Source: Porphyridium purpureum (taxonomy: Eukaryota > Rhodophyta > Bangiophyceae > Porphyridiales > Porphyridiaceae). From it: a stretch of 64,000 nucleotides of DNA. The translations under genes were made by a program, and so were the position numbers. Under the pieces are notes generated by a model. It saw nothing but the letters and a program-made list of their open reading frames with translations. It did no database searches and had not been told where the DNA came from. The stretch covers positions 310,001-374,000 of the forward strand of contig VRMN01000012.1 in the NCBI GenBank assembly GCA_008690995.1, read 5' to 3'. Positions 1-9,752 of this stretch are shown one piece after another; positions within the stretch are counted from its first letter, which is position 1, and each line of letters begins with the position of its first letter.

Positions 1-909
1 ACTTATCAAACCATACGAAACTGTCATCCTGCATCCTGCATCCTGCATCCTGCATTCTACACCCTGCATTCTACACCTTCACACCTTTTCCAAAAGCCAC
101 ACCGTGCCCCACTCGCACCTGCTCCGCTACCAAACCGCACGCGCCACGGACCCGCAAAATCCGCTCGAAATCCCTTCCGACTAAACGGTCCAATCCAATC
201 CAATCCGGTTCAGTTCGGTTCGGTTCGGCTCATTCTTTCTAAAACTTGAGCACACAGGTATATATATTTTAAATTTCCCGCCAAATTAACTTTGCGAAGT
301 AGACGACTATAACAGAGAAAATTAGCGAAACCCGAGCATATCGACGGTTACTTAGCGAGACGATCACCTTTCTTAGACTCGAGCGCGCGCGCAGTGCATG
401 TGCGAGTCGGAAGACGTGATTCTTTGCAAAGTGGTTGAAATTTTTTTTATTTTTTTTTTGACGTCTTGCTCGCTTTCACTGTCCTTGTCGTCCTTCCTCG
501 TTTTGTCCGGCTCTTCTCGCTGTGTTTCTTTTATTTTGCTCATTCCTACATTTGGCATCACGCTGCATCTCCCTTTCTCTCTCTGTTTCTCTGTTTCTCT
601 GTCTGTCTGCGTGCGCTGCTGCGCTCGTGCACGCTTCTCCGTCTTCTCCCGCGTCTTCTTCTCACTGTGAGTTGGTGTCCGGTCCTGCTCTCGCCGCGGA
701 GCAAACGACTTGGCTGTGGCGCCTGGCGCGGTGTGACAGGTGCGAGAGTATGTTTGATGGGTGCTTGAAATGACTTGTGGCGGGAAAACGTGACATGTGG
801 ACAGCGCTTAGAAAAGTTGTCTGATACAGGAAGCAAAAGTTGGATCATAAACAACGACAAGAAGAAAAGAGTATTGATTCAGGGGGCGGAGCACAGACAG
901 TTCTCAGCA
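1..909. other. Gene-free, low-complexity left edge
   Basis: No convincing coding region is seen. It holds a short tandem array of a 7-bp CATCCTG-like unit (about 27-57), a run of GGTTC/CGGTT motifs (about 205-232), a T-rich stretch (439-460) and pyrimidine-rich sequence (560-660). Open frames here are short and of biased composition. It lies beyond the 3' end of the plastid oxidase gene. Confidence 0.6.
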
Positions 910-2346
910 TCAGTCGTCTTTAGGCGTGGAAGAGGCCTTGGAAACCTTGTCGGTGACAGCGTCAGCGACGGTCTCGAAATCGTTCTGCACGGCGCGCTTC
1001 GAATGAACAAATTTCTGCTTCTCGGCACGCTTCTGCTTGGTGTCCAACGTGCCTACAATGATGGTGTTTCTCTCTGGGTCAAACCCATCGAATCGGCCCT
1101 GGCTGAGCCCCTGGCACGCAACCATGGCCTCGACGTGGTTCTGCTCGTCCTTGGCAATGTTGCGGAACACATCGTACAGCGATTCCACATAATCGAGACT
1201 CTCCACTGCTATCGACTTGTCCACCGGCTTGGCCACCTGCCTAAAGTCCGCAAAGTCAAACTTGGGGAACAGTCTGCGCTCGATGGTTTGCGCCTTCGCA
1301 TCGTCCGGGTCATTGTAGTACAGGACCGCACACTCGGGCGGCGGAAGCGCCTTGAGCCTGGCCTCATTCTGCTCGAGAAAGACCGTGTACGTGTCTGTGG
1401 CGTGCGCCTCGAGCAGCTGTGAAAACGCATAGCTCTGCTTTGGCGAGATGAGGAAGAGCACCACAATCGCCCAGTAGTACATGATCGCGAGATGCTCGGC
1501 AAAAAAGCGGTCCTTCCATTTCCGGTTGCCGCCGAGTGATTCCATGACGAGCAGGTGCATGTACTCATTCGCGGCCTCCAAGCTGTGCAGCTGGATCAGC
1601 TTGGCGTCGCGCCACCAGCCGAGCGTCTCGTACAGGTGAAGGATCGACACGTACGAAAAGTATGGCACGCGCGCCACGGTCTCCAGAAACCAAAAGCGCT
1701 GGATGGGTGCGTTGTCGTCAAACCACACGTCCAGCAGCTGGCACAGCACGGTGTACAAGGCCTTGACAGGCGGCCACACTTCCGGAATCTCCTTGAGCAC
1801 ATCCTCGCGGTAGCGCTCGCGCGCGTTCACGTCTTCATTCGATACGGTCAGTTTGAGCATCTGCGGCAGCGAGCCGTCGTCCCGCTTGCCTACCAACGAG
1901 CGCAAGGCCTGGCCAATCTCACCTGCGATGGCTTCGAGCTCGGAAACAAAGTTACGCCCGGCCATCAGCAGCGCATTCTGCGGGTAAAACTGGTACCGCG
2001 AAAAGTTCTCGCCGCCTTGTTCCGGGCGGTAGTATTGCACCGCCACCATGCCATTCTCGTCCGTCTCAGAGTCTGACTGCACGGCATTCGAGGCCCCTTC
2101 TTTGCTTGCATGCCGAGCCACCACCCCGCGTCGACGCACAGTTTTCGCGCGAGGTTCGTCTGCACGAACCCTCGCGGACATAACCACGCCCCGTCCAGTC
2201 GGTCTGCTGCACGAGTCTTGATGGAGCCTTCCCACTTTCGCTTTCACATCGCCGCCACACACCTCACTGCCATACCTTTGCGCAGCACGTGGCGCGAAAG
2301 TCGCACCGCCTCCAGCCACTCCGAAACTCCCCACAAACGCCATCAT
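910..2346 (-). CDS. PTOX: Plastid terminal oxidase (alternative-oxidase family)
   Basis: Di-iron plastoquinol oxidase that passes electrons from plastoquinol to oxygen (carotenoid desaturation, chlororespiration), expected on the stromal side of thylakoids. The 478-residue product has an N-terminal extension of about 140 residues rich in Ala, Arg, Ser and Val, beginning MMAFVG and resembling a plastid transit peptide. The core follows with family blocks RFWFLETVARVPYFSY, HLYETLGWWR, NEYMHLLVMESLGG and KDEQNHVEAM, which supply the Glu and His ligands of the iron pair. The spacer between the third and fourth helices, with an acidic Pro-containing block, is as in PTOX rather than mitochondrial AOX. 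Two tandem ATGs (2346 and 2343) are available. It is divergent from the next gene, with about 1 kb between. Identity is strong; exact cleavage site is not determined. Confidence 0.93.
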   Translation of the reverse strand: MMAFVGSFGVAGGGATFAPRAAQRYGSEVCGGDVKAKVGRLHQDSCSRPTGRGVVMSARVRADEPRAKTVRRRGVVARHASKEGASNAVQSDSETDENGMVAVQYYRPEQGGENFSRYQFYPQNALLMAGRNFVSELEAIAGEIGQALRSLVGKRDDGSLPQMLKLTVSNEDVNARERYREDVLKEIPEVWPPVKALYTVLCQLLDVWFDDNAPIQRFWFLETVARVPYFSYVSILHLYETLGWWRDAKLIQLHSLEAANEYMHLLVMESLGGNRKWKDRFFAEHLAIMYYWAIVVLFLISPKQSYAFSQLLEAHATDTYTVFLEQNEARLKALPPPECAVLYYNDPDDAKAQTIERRLFPKFDFADFRQVAKPVDKSIAVESLDYVESLYDVFRNIAKDEQNHVEAMVACQGLSQGRFDGFDPERNTIIVGTLDTKQKRAEKQKFVHSKRAVQNDFETVADAVTDKVSKASSTPKDD

Positions 2347-3317
2347 CGAACCCTCGCTCGCACTCCCAATTCCACCAGCCTCTTGTCAACCTCACGCTCA
2401 ACCCGCAACGGAACGACAACAAACCTTGACAGCAGCGCAGGCACAAACCAAGCGTTCCAGGCCACTGCGCGGTACCAATTTTTCGCAGGCGCTACTTGTT
2501 GTGCTGGCCGTCGCCTGTCACGTCCGCGTTGACTTCTCTTCGCCTCCTCCCAACACACGCACAGCTCGTCAGTCAATCCGCCACCGGGCAGAGAGACGTT
2601 CCTCGGAATATCTGCGTTTCTCATTCAGCCGCATTCCCGCATTACATATATCTCATAAAAATGAAGTTATGTAATATAGACATTTATAGCATTACAAAGG
2701 AATGCGTTACCGATGGACATCTGGAACGAGTTGACGCGAGGTGCGCGGGCGCGACAGCGAGCGAGTCTGAGGAAGATGACAAAGACAGAGCGCGGTTTGG
2801 GGTCATGTACGCAGCCTTGCGAGCTCGTTTGTTGCACCTTGTAAGACTCCAAGATAAAGCCGCCACTACCGCAGCACAGTGTATGTTGACACCTGGTATT
2901 ACATCAACATATGCAGACGCGCAGCACGCTTGCGTCGAAGAAAGCTGAACGTCGGCGTGCCACATACGCGATGCAGCGCAGGCCGAGCGAGAATGCGGCT
3001 TGATATGAACGACCAGGAAGGAGATGCGACGAGGCATGCAGTCGTCGTGGACGCGCTACACACGCCGAACGCTCAAAGGTATAACGTCAAACAGGTGCGT
3101 CGCGTCTTCAGTCATGCCGAGAGCTCGAAGGAAAAATGCGGGAAATCATAAACGGACGTCGTTTTAGTATGCACTTTCGTTAATGGTTTAATGGTTTCTG
3201 AAATCGGAAAGATATGGAAACTGATAAACCGAAAGGGAAAAAAAGGGCGAAGCGTGGCGGCGGAGCAAGCGAGAGAGAAGGAAGAAGGAAGGAAGGGAGG
3301 AGGATGTTGAATGCGCA
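2347..3317. promoter_or_regulatory. Divergent intergenic region between PTOX and Ycf45-like gene
   Basis: About 970 bp between two divergent genes, so it should hold both promoters. A motif AACTGATAAACCG lies near 3218, about 100 bp before the rightward start, and resembles the AACCGATAA family seen elsewhere in the window. The purine-rich stretch 3235-3305 immediately precedes the rightward ORF. Short open frames here show no recognisable domains. Confidence 0.4.
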
Positions 3318-6300
3318 ATGAAAGAGGTGGGTTGGAAGACGGGCACTGGCTCTGCGGGCGCGGCAGAAGCAGTGCTTGATGTAGAGGCGCGAATGGCGGC
3401 ATGGGTTTGTGCGTTTGGAAGTTCGTTTGTGGGTGGCGCAGCATGGCGCCCGCATCGCGCTCGAGCGTGCACACGGACGCGATCGCGTGATTGCGGAGAT
3501 GATGTGTTTGTGTGTCACATGGTGATGGCTGCGTTTGCGACCAAGTCTGCGTCTGGCGTGAAGAAAGCCGAGAGTAGAACGGGAAGGCTGTGGAGTGTGT
3601 CTGAGAGGCAGCGTAATCGGGCCGCTCGTGTTTGTGTGCGTGCCGGGCAGGAGCCAGGTGCGAGTAAGTTTGTGAACTCGCTGGAGCGCGAGTCCAAGCA
3701 GGAAAAGGTGCCGTATCCGAGCAAGCACGAGCTGGATGCGTTGATCCGCGCTTGCATGTACTACCTTCGCTCGGTCGACTACGATAGGGTGTTGGTCGAT
3801 GATTTGCGTCGCAACGTGGTGCTACCGCCTGGGCTGGCGTGGGTTTGCACGCGTCGGGAGGACGACGAACTGCTTTTGTTTCTGAAAATGCGCCCGCAGC
3901 ACTTTGTGCTGTCTGCCGGGCTTGCGTTTGACGAGACATACGTGTCGCTGTCACGGGCCACGCGAGAGGTGATGCAGGACCCTGCCAGCGCACTGACGGA
4001 CGATATGAATGTGAGCGGTCTCCACCCGGAAGCTGCGCGGTTTGTGATCGTGAGTGGGGACTCAGAGGAGGAGTGCATGGGGGTCGTACGAGATATCGAC
4101 GTCGAAACGCTGCTGGGGTTACATTTCCACGCTGAAGCACGTGTAGTCGCGCTGTGCACCAGCTCGCTTGTTTCTGCCACGCCACTGGGCACCGTGTATG
4201 CTTTTGACCTCGACGACGAGAACGCAAAGCGTGCGCTGCATAACGTTCTGCAAAGTGACAGTCAGAGACTGATTGTGTCCCACGCGTGCCCGCCAGACGT
4301 GTACGCGCTGATCGGGTTGGGCGCCGAGGGACCCGGTCAGGCATCTGCGCTTCCGTACCTGGTCGACTTGCAGATTGCAGACGACGCGCTTCTGTTTCGG
4401 GAGGAGAACAGCGAGGGCGCAAATCGGGAGCGCCTTGATGCTGAAGACACTTCGCTAGACACGCTCTTGAAGCGGTACGATTTTTTGGGCAGAGATACGG
4501 ATTGGGATACCGGGAAGGAGCTGGACTACACAAAGCGCCCGATTGGTCGCGAGCTAGCTCGCGAGCTCGCGCATAAAAGCAAGTATCTGGTGCCCTTGTT
4601 CCGGCTTGTCCAACGAGAGCGCCAGAGTCGACTTGATCGCCGGATCTTTCAGACCGCGTTGCAGCGTTCGCACACGCGCGGTGCTTCTGTGCCGGACAAG
4701 GCGGCAACGATGCGACAAACCGACAACTCTGTTCTTGAATACCAGCGTCGGAACGAACTCATGCGGCTCCGTTTTGATCAGGAATCGTTCGCGCCCGTGT
4801 ATGAACGCTGGGAGGTATCGCTAGAGCTCGATCAAGATCAGCAGGGCGCGCGTGCTTGTCGACCAAGGCGAAATGAGATGGACTGGACCGACTTGTTTGC
4901 CGAACCCGTCGCCGACTTTGTGCAGGATGTGATTGACCCATTCATCGGCAACGGAGATGAAAGCGAGTCCACCAAAGCTTACGAATTGAAAGAATTAGTC
5001 ATGACAGCGGATGGCCGCCGCTGGCTACTGCGCCTTGAAGATTCAAATGCAGTGTCGGATACGGGTGTCTGTGCTTCGCCTTTCTTTGATTTGGAATTTG
5101 TGGTTGAAAGTTCGGAAGGAGAAGAGGACACGGACGAGGACGGAACGTCGTGCGTGGCGGTGTACGTTTCTGGTGACGAGGTAGGCCGAAACGGTCTGTT
5201 TGGCGCAAAAGTCCAAACACGCACCGAGCGCGTTAACGAATTTACAAAGCAGGCGAGCTTGCTTTGTGATCGTGTTCTGGCTTCGCAAACAGACATGACC
5301 GGAGTCGACGATACACTGCATCGCATCTTTGTGCTCCGTGACCGTCACAATGTGGTAAATGCAGTGGGTGTGCGCTTTCTGTGGCACCATGACGCGATGG
5401 GTGATCTTGTTCAGGATCTCGCCACCGGCGAGACGAAGAACCATGTTCTCGTGTGCGGGCCAGTCAGCTCGGGTAAGACTTCAATGGTGCGCGCGATCGC
5501 CAAGCGACTGGTCAGCGATCACAACCAGCGCGTCGCAATTATTGATCCTCGTGGGAACTTGTGCGGGCCAAATGAGTCGCCGCTCTATGCATTGCATGGC
5601 GTCATTCGGATTGGGTTCGCCGATGAAGACTCATCGCGAGCCTTGGCGGCCATGATTCGCGAGGCCGTACAAAACTATGAACTTGACGTGCTTGTCTTTG
5701 ATGAGCTCGACGTCCTGGCATGGGCCGGCAACAAAACGCATGATGTGACGAGAGCCGAGCTGGAGCGCGTTGTGACGCAGCATGGCGTCTCGATTGTATC
5801 CGGTATCCGGATGAGCACAGTAGACTCCGCGGCACACGTGCAAGCAAAATCCGATCGGAACTTTCTCTCCTCCATGTTTGCTGGTGAGACCTGTAATCCA
5901 GCGAGCTCTGTGACCCTTGTACAGGTGGAAAGAGGAGGCGAGGAACAAGCTGTCCGTATCTATCGAAGAGTGGATTGGGACGTGCTTTCACAAGTCTGTG
6001 CCCAAGCTCATCGACTCGATACGGTATTCCGAGGTGCGGAAGCGCAAGATTCTGAACCGAGCGTTGAGTATGCGTATGAGCAGCGAACGCTTCTCAAGTC
6101 GGGCGCGATGATGGCTCAGTTCTTTGGTGATTGCGAAAAGACGGACAACCACACCAAGGAGAGCAGCGGAGGCGCAGACTCGAGTCAACCCTTAAGCTGG
6201 ATGGCAGATGATGAGCGAGAACGAGAAGAAGATGTCCGTGTCAACGCCTCCACTGCGTTCGAATCATTTTTTGCTCGGTTCCGAGTCCGCTATCACCCGA

Positions 6301-6995
6301 TTGAAGCGGGTGCGCTACGTGCGATGGTAAACGAGCGGCGTCTTGAGGACCTGTTGATCCGCAGCGAAGACGACGACGTGGATGTTGGGTACGCGGCCAT
6401 GGAGCTCGGCGCAGTGCTTGCTTTGGATAATCAGCGAGGTGACTGGGAAGATGAACTTGGCAGTGAATCTAGTACGAGTGATAAGGCTTTATCGTCTGGG
6501 CGCTCACGCAAAGACAGGTCAAAAGCAGCGACACGGTTTGTCGACGAGGAAAGGCGCGAATTTGGATTGAGATCAGAAGGGAGTCTTGCAGGCAACACGA
6601 ATGAACAACGAGAAGGTTTCGATGAAGAAGAAGACGATGAAATCATCGACATTGAGTTTGAAGATCGCCTTTCGGAAGACGATAGTGATGAGGATGAGTT
6701 TGGCGATTTCCTATTCGAGGAGGACGACCGTGACGATGATTCAGACGTGCGTGCCGGAGACGTGCGAGCCCTAGGCAAGCAACGTGTTCAAAATCCAATC
6801 GCGTCGCGTACCAATACAACTTGGTTCGATAGTGATACCGAAGACGAAGATGATCGTGATGACGACGAAGAAGAAGAATCGGAATTCGCTCTTGATGAGA
6901 ATGACGAATCCGAAGCTGGCAGCGATGATGAGTGGGATGGCTTTTCAATTGATGGCAGTGACAACGACGACGATGATGACGACGATGATGAATGA
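3318..6995 (+). CDS. Ycf45/SpoIIIAA-like AAA ATPase with degenerate RNase D-like domain
   Basis: Up to 1225 residues; family function is poorly known (nucleic-acid-associated ATPase, plastid in algae and plants). The N-terminus looks like a plastid transit peptide; ATGs at 3318, 3393 and 3525 are possible, the last giving MAAFATKSAS. Residues about 255-435 resemble a 3'-5' exonuclease (RNase D/EXD1) fold: DVE at the first motif, a GTVYAFDL strand, and a YTKRPIGRELA block before KYLVPLF. The later catalytic Asp residues appear replaced (Ser where YxxxD normally ends). Residues about 665-870 are the Ycf45 core: DDTLHRIFVLRDR, Walker A GPVSSGKTS (about 713), RVAIIDPRGNL, and Walker B VLVFDELD. 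The last 130 residues are extremely acidic (Asp/Glu runs ending in poly-Asp). The next gene starts 137 bp downstream on the same strand. Confidence 0.75.
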   Translation: MKEVGWKTGTGSAGAAEAVLDVEARMAAWVCAFGSSFVGGAAWRPHRARACTRTRSRDCGDDVFVCHMVMAAFATKSASGVKKAESRTGRLWSVSERQRNRAARVCVRAGQEPGASKFVNSLERESKQEKVPYPSKHELDALIRACMYYLRSVDYDRVLVDDLRRNVVLPPGLAWVCTRREDDELLLFLKMRPQHFVLSAGLAFDETYVSLSRATREVMQDPASALTDDMNVSGLHPEAARFVIVSGDSEEECMGVVRDIDVETLLGLHFHAEARVVALCTSSLVSATPLGTVYAFDLDDENAKRALHNVLQSDSQRLIVSHACPPDVYALIGLGAEGPGQASALPYLVDLQIADDALLFREENSEGANRERLDAEDTSLDTLLKRYDFLGRDTDWDTGKELDYTKRPIGRELARELAHKSKYLVPLFRLVQRERQSRLDRRIFQTALQRSHTRGASVPDKAATMRQTDNSVLEYQRRNELMRLRFDQESFAPVYERWEVSLELDQDQQGARACRPRRNEMDWTDLFAEPVADFVQDVIDPFIGNGDESESTKAYELKELVMTADGRRWLLRLEDSNAVSDTGVCASPFFDLEFVVESSEGEEDTDEDGTSCVAVYVSGDEVGRNGLFGAKVQTRTERVNEFTKQASLLCDRVLASQTDMTGVDDTLHRIFVLRDRHNVVNAVGVRFLWHHDAMGDLVQDLATGETKNHVLVCGPVSSGKTSMVRAIAKRLVSDHNQRVAIIDPRGNLCGPNESPLYALHGVIRIGFADEDSSRALAAMIREAVQNYELDVLVFDELDVLAWAGNKTHDVTRAELERVVTQHGVSIVSGIRMSTVDSAAHVQAKSDRNFLSSMFAGETCNPASSVTLVQVERGGEEQAVRIYRRVDWDVLSQVCAQAHRLDTVFRGAEAQDSEPSVEYAYEQRTLLKSGAMMAQFFGDCEKTDNHTKESSGGADSSQPLSWMADDEREREEDVRVNASTAFESFFARFRVRYHPIEAGALRAMVNERRLEDLLIRSEDDDVDVGYAAMELGAVLALDNQRGDWEDELGSESSTSDKALSSGRSRKDRSKAATRFVDEERREFGLRSEGSLAGNTNEQREGFDEEEDDEIIDIEFEDRLSEDDSDEDEFGDFLFEEDDRDDDSDVRAGDVRALGKQRVQNPIASRTNTTWFDSDTEDEDDRDDDEEEESEFALDENDESEAGSDDEWDGFSIDGSDNDDDDDDDDE

Positions 6996-7132
6996 TGAGT
7001 GATGAGTGAAATGCTGGTATATCGGGCGAGAAGATAAAGCTCTCCAGCCCCAACCTTGTCGCTGCTCATTGAACATTTTGGCGCGAAGCACCTTTTTGTC
7101 GTTATATTCTGTGTAAATGGCGTTATTTTACT

Positions 7133-7744
7133 ATGTTTTCTGTTCGCGCCAAGCGGTTTGGTGACAAAAGCGCGGTGGCGCCGTGTGAAGGGCGGGTGAA
7201 AGGAAAAGAGTCGGTCGCCCCGGGTAAAGCAGACATGAGAGTAGCGTCAAATGATCCTTCAACTTTAACCGCGTGCGTCCAGCAGGACGCGGAGCCTGAA
7301 CTTGCAGCGGAGATGAAGGAGAAAACCAACATGGGCGTCGACCAGGACGCAGACGCTGCAAGAAAAGAAGATGAGGTTCGTGGAAAGGATGTGGCTGCTC
7401 CGGCCCTAAAGCTGTTTCCCGAGTCGATTGTGAGGCGAGTGATCAAGCACGGCGCGGCCAAGTCGAGCGTGATCAAAAAGAAAGGCGGGAGTGGAAATAT
7501 CCTGCTTACGAGGGACGCTGTGGTCGCGGTGAACGCTGCTGCGTGCGTGTTTGTTAATTATGTCATGGCATTTGCGCAGAATGCCACGCATCTTAATGGC
7601 AAGAAAACGGTGTCCAAGGACTTTGTGCTTATCGGGCTGCGCGACGCTCAGTTTGGTGACTTCGCATTGGCGCTACACAAGTGGAACCCGAGCCCCATCC
7701 GTAACACCGCAAATGACGTTGATGATGATGATGATGAACATTGA
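7133..7744 (+). CDS. POLE3: DNA polymerase epsilon subunit 3-like histone-fold protein
   Basis: Predicted small histone-fold subunit (POLE3/Dpb4/CHRAC17) that pairs with POLE4 in leading-strand polymerase epsilon or in chromatin remodelling complexes. The 203-residue product has a low-complexity N-terminal half. A histone fold follows at about residues 95-185: LFPESIVRRVIKHG matches the family LPxxIVxRIIK start, then an alpha-2 helix with AVVAVNAAACVFVNYVMAFA, a KKTVSKDFVLIGL segment and FGDFALAL. The C-terminus is poly-Asp, as is common in Dpb4-type proteins. An NF-YB or CBF subunit is the main alternative, but the spacing and the F(P)xxIVxRxIK start favour POLE3. It converges on the Sel1 gene with about 100 bp between. 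Confidence 0.72.
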   Translation: MFSVRAKRFGDKSAVAPCEGRVKGKESVAPGKADMRVASNDPSTLTACVQQDAEPELAAEMKEKTNMGVDQDADAARKEDEVRGKDVAAPALKLFPESIVRRVIKHGAAKSSVIKKKGGSGNILLTRDAVVAVNAAACVFVNYVMAFAQNATHLNGKKTVSKDFVLIGLRDAQFGDFALALHKWNPSPIRNTANDVDDDDDEH

Positions 7745-7847
7745 ATATCAATCTGCAGTTTTTCTGTTCTTCCCGGTATTTTGAGGCGAAGCCAAACACA
7801 ACGCCACCACGACAATTTCGCGACCTGCTATCACCACGCAAGGGCGG

Positions 7848-8546
7848 CTACCGCGCCGGCATTGCGGTTTTATGTTCAAGATGGGGTGGCGGCAAGTGTG
7901 CTGACGACGAGGACGCATGCTGGTGCTCTTTCCCAGAGCCCTTTTGCTCCAGCTGCAGCTCGCGCGCGCGAGAACGGTCACGCGCCATGTGAAACCACTT
8001 GGTGGCCTCTCGGAAATTCTGCTTGACGGCGCGTCCTTGCGCGTACCACAGACCAAGCGTGTACATGGCCTGGACATGCCCCAGCTCGGCACTCACTCTC
8101 AACCACTTTAACGCCTCTGCGTCCTTTCTGGACGCCGCCACGATCTGACTTGCCCAAGCCGTGCCCACGTCTGGCGCGCGCGGCTTGTGCACCTCCCACC
8201 CCAGCTCCATCTGCGCCTCAACACAGCCCTGCGCGGCCGACCTCCCCAACCACCTTGCTGCATGGCGCACGCTGCGCTCCAGCTTGCCGCGCCCAGACTT
8301 ATAAAACATCCCCAACTTGTACTGCGCAAGCGGATGCCCACTACGCGCTGCGGCCGCGTACAACATCCGGGCCGACACGTCGTCGTGCTTGTGCGAAGCC
8401 ATGATACCATTCTCATAATTACACGCCAACGTATACTGACACATGGCTTCGAGACTCGGCACCCGCGGCGCACACCCCTCACTCTCTCCATCCGACTCTG
8501 CGGACTCTGAGCCTGCATCTGCAACCAAGATCAACCCAGCCTCCAT
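7848..8546 (-). CDS. Sel1-like repeat protein
   Basis: A 232-residue protein from the first ATG (8546); the open frame extends upstream only through a GTG. It has at least three Sel1-type helical repeats: ARMLYAAAARSGHPLAQYKL, ARWLGRSAAQGCVEAQMELG, and ALKWLRVSAELGHVQAMYTLG followed by ATKWFHMARD. Consensus Ala/Gly spacing is kept. Such repeats are scaffolds for protein interaction, often in ER quality control or signalling. No catalytic domain, signal peptide or membrane segment is seen. The partner cannot be told from sequence. Confidence 0.75.
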   Translation of the reverse strand: MEAGLILVADAGSESAESDGESEGCAPRVPSLEAMCQYTLACNYENGIMASHKHDDVSARMLYAAAARSGHPLAQYKLGMFYKSGRGKLERSVRHAARWLGRSAAQGCVEAQMELGWEVHKPRAPDVGTAWASQIVAASRKDAEALKWLRVSAELGHVQAMYTLGLWYAQGRAVKQNFREATKWFHMARDRSRARELQLEQKGSGKEHQHASSSSAHLPPPHLEHKTAMPAR

Positions 8547-9752
8547 CTTCGCGCACAAACAAACACGAACACACACAGACACTCACTTCCAGCTCATACA
8601 AACAAACCCCCAGGAAAAAAAACCCATGAACCAAGTTCACACCCAATCACATGCCAGACTACCTTTCCGCGTTCCACAGTGACGTACTCAACCTCCTCAC
8701 TGACTCTCTCTCTCTCTGTGTCTCTGATAGTCTCTCCTTCTCTCCCTCTCTCTCTCCTCTTCTCATCGTCCCGCTCCCGCTAGAAAATTAATCTCCAACT
8801 CCTTCCACACACAAAAATCCTCCGCGGGGGTTTGAACTGTACACCCACAGTACTCTTTCTATGAAAACACGATCATTTTATTAGTAACACCTTATCGGTT
8901 CACCTCGGTTCCATTTCGGTTTCTGTTCGGAGTGGCGACCGGCACTTTCTTATTATTAAATGGGCATGTTTTAGTTGAAGGTGTTAACGGTTTATGATGA
9001 CATGATGGGACGCGGTTTGTCTGCTGAAGGGTAGGCGTGACGCGCTGCCGGCGATGAGGACCGCCTGGTCATGGGCTTTGTGGTGATCCAGCAAGGAGCA
9101 GACTTTGACTCTGTGTCACCCTGTAGAACCAAAGCGTAACGTCGCGCTCGCGTGCTATTCATTGACTCTTATCTTACGTTGTTGCCCTGAGCGCGTCGCC
9201 CAATACATGGGGCGCGCGATTTACATGGGCGACGGAAACTTTAGACGACAAATGGTCGCGAGACTGCCCACAACTGGAAGCACGCATATACAGTTTGGTG
9301 TCGCGACACACATGTCCACATAATACCCTGCATGATATATTGTGTGTCGTGGTATTCACACACACAGAGAGAGAGAGAGAGAGAGGCGGACAGACAGACA
9401 CAGAAAGAGAGAGAATGTGATATTGAGTAGATGGTGTGATCATCTTGGCAAGATGATCGAAACATCGCATCTCGTATTCGCGTCTGCGCCTGTCTGCTGC
9501 GGTCGTTGCTTCTCTTGCTGCTGCTGCTGCCGATTCTGCCTTGCACGCGATTAGGGTTGCAACAGGAGTAGAACTGTACTTTATACTGTACTTCAGTCGA
9601 GTTCAGTAAAAGGTACAGTTCTGCGATGTCGAAAACGGTTCAAGCAGTGAAACCGAACCGAACCGAATGAGCCAACTGGCAAAGAGCGGAAGAGAGAGAG
9701 AGAGACGCTGAGAGAGGGAGAGAAAGTCTTCTGTGTTTGGTGGTGGCGTGGG
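8547..9752. other. Intergenic: simple repeats and promoter-like motifs
   Basis: No gene recognised. It contains a CT-rich run (8703-8760), a TTATCGGTT-type motif with further CGGTT copies (8890-8930), a GA/CA microsatellite (9358-9416), several TGTAC words (9572-9615) and an AACCG cluster (9640-9668) just upstream of the SDR gene. The last two sit where the SDR promoter is expected. Confidence 0.5.

Noticed and set aside
3112-4707. 531-codon open frame antisense to the Ycf45-like gene
   Set aside because: It is a shadow of a GC-rich gene: Arg/Thr/Ser/Pro-rich composition, no domain, and the opposite strand carries a clear ATPase.
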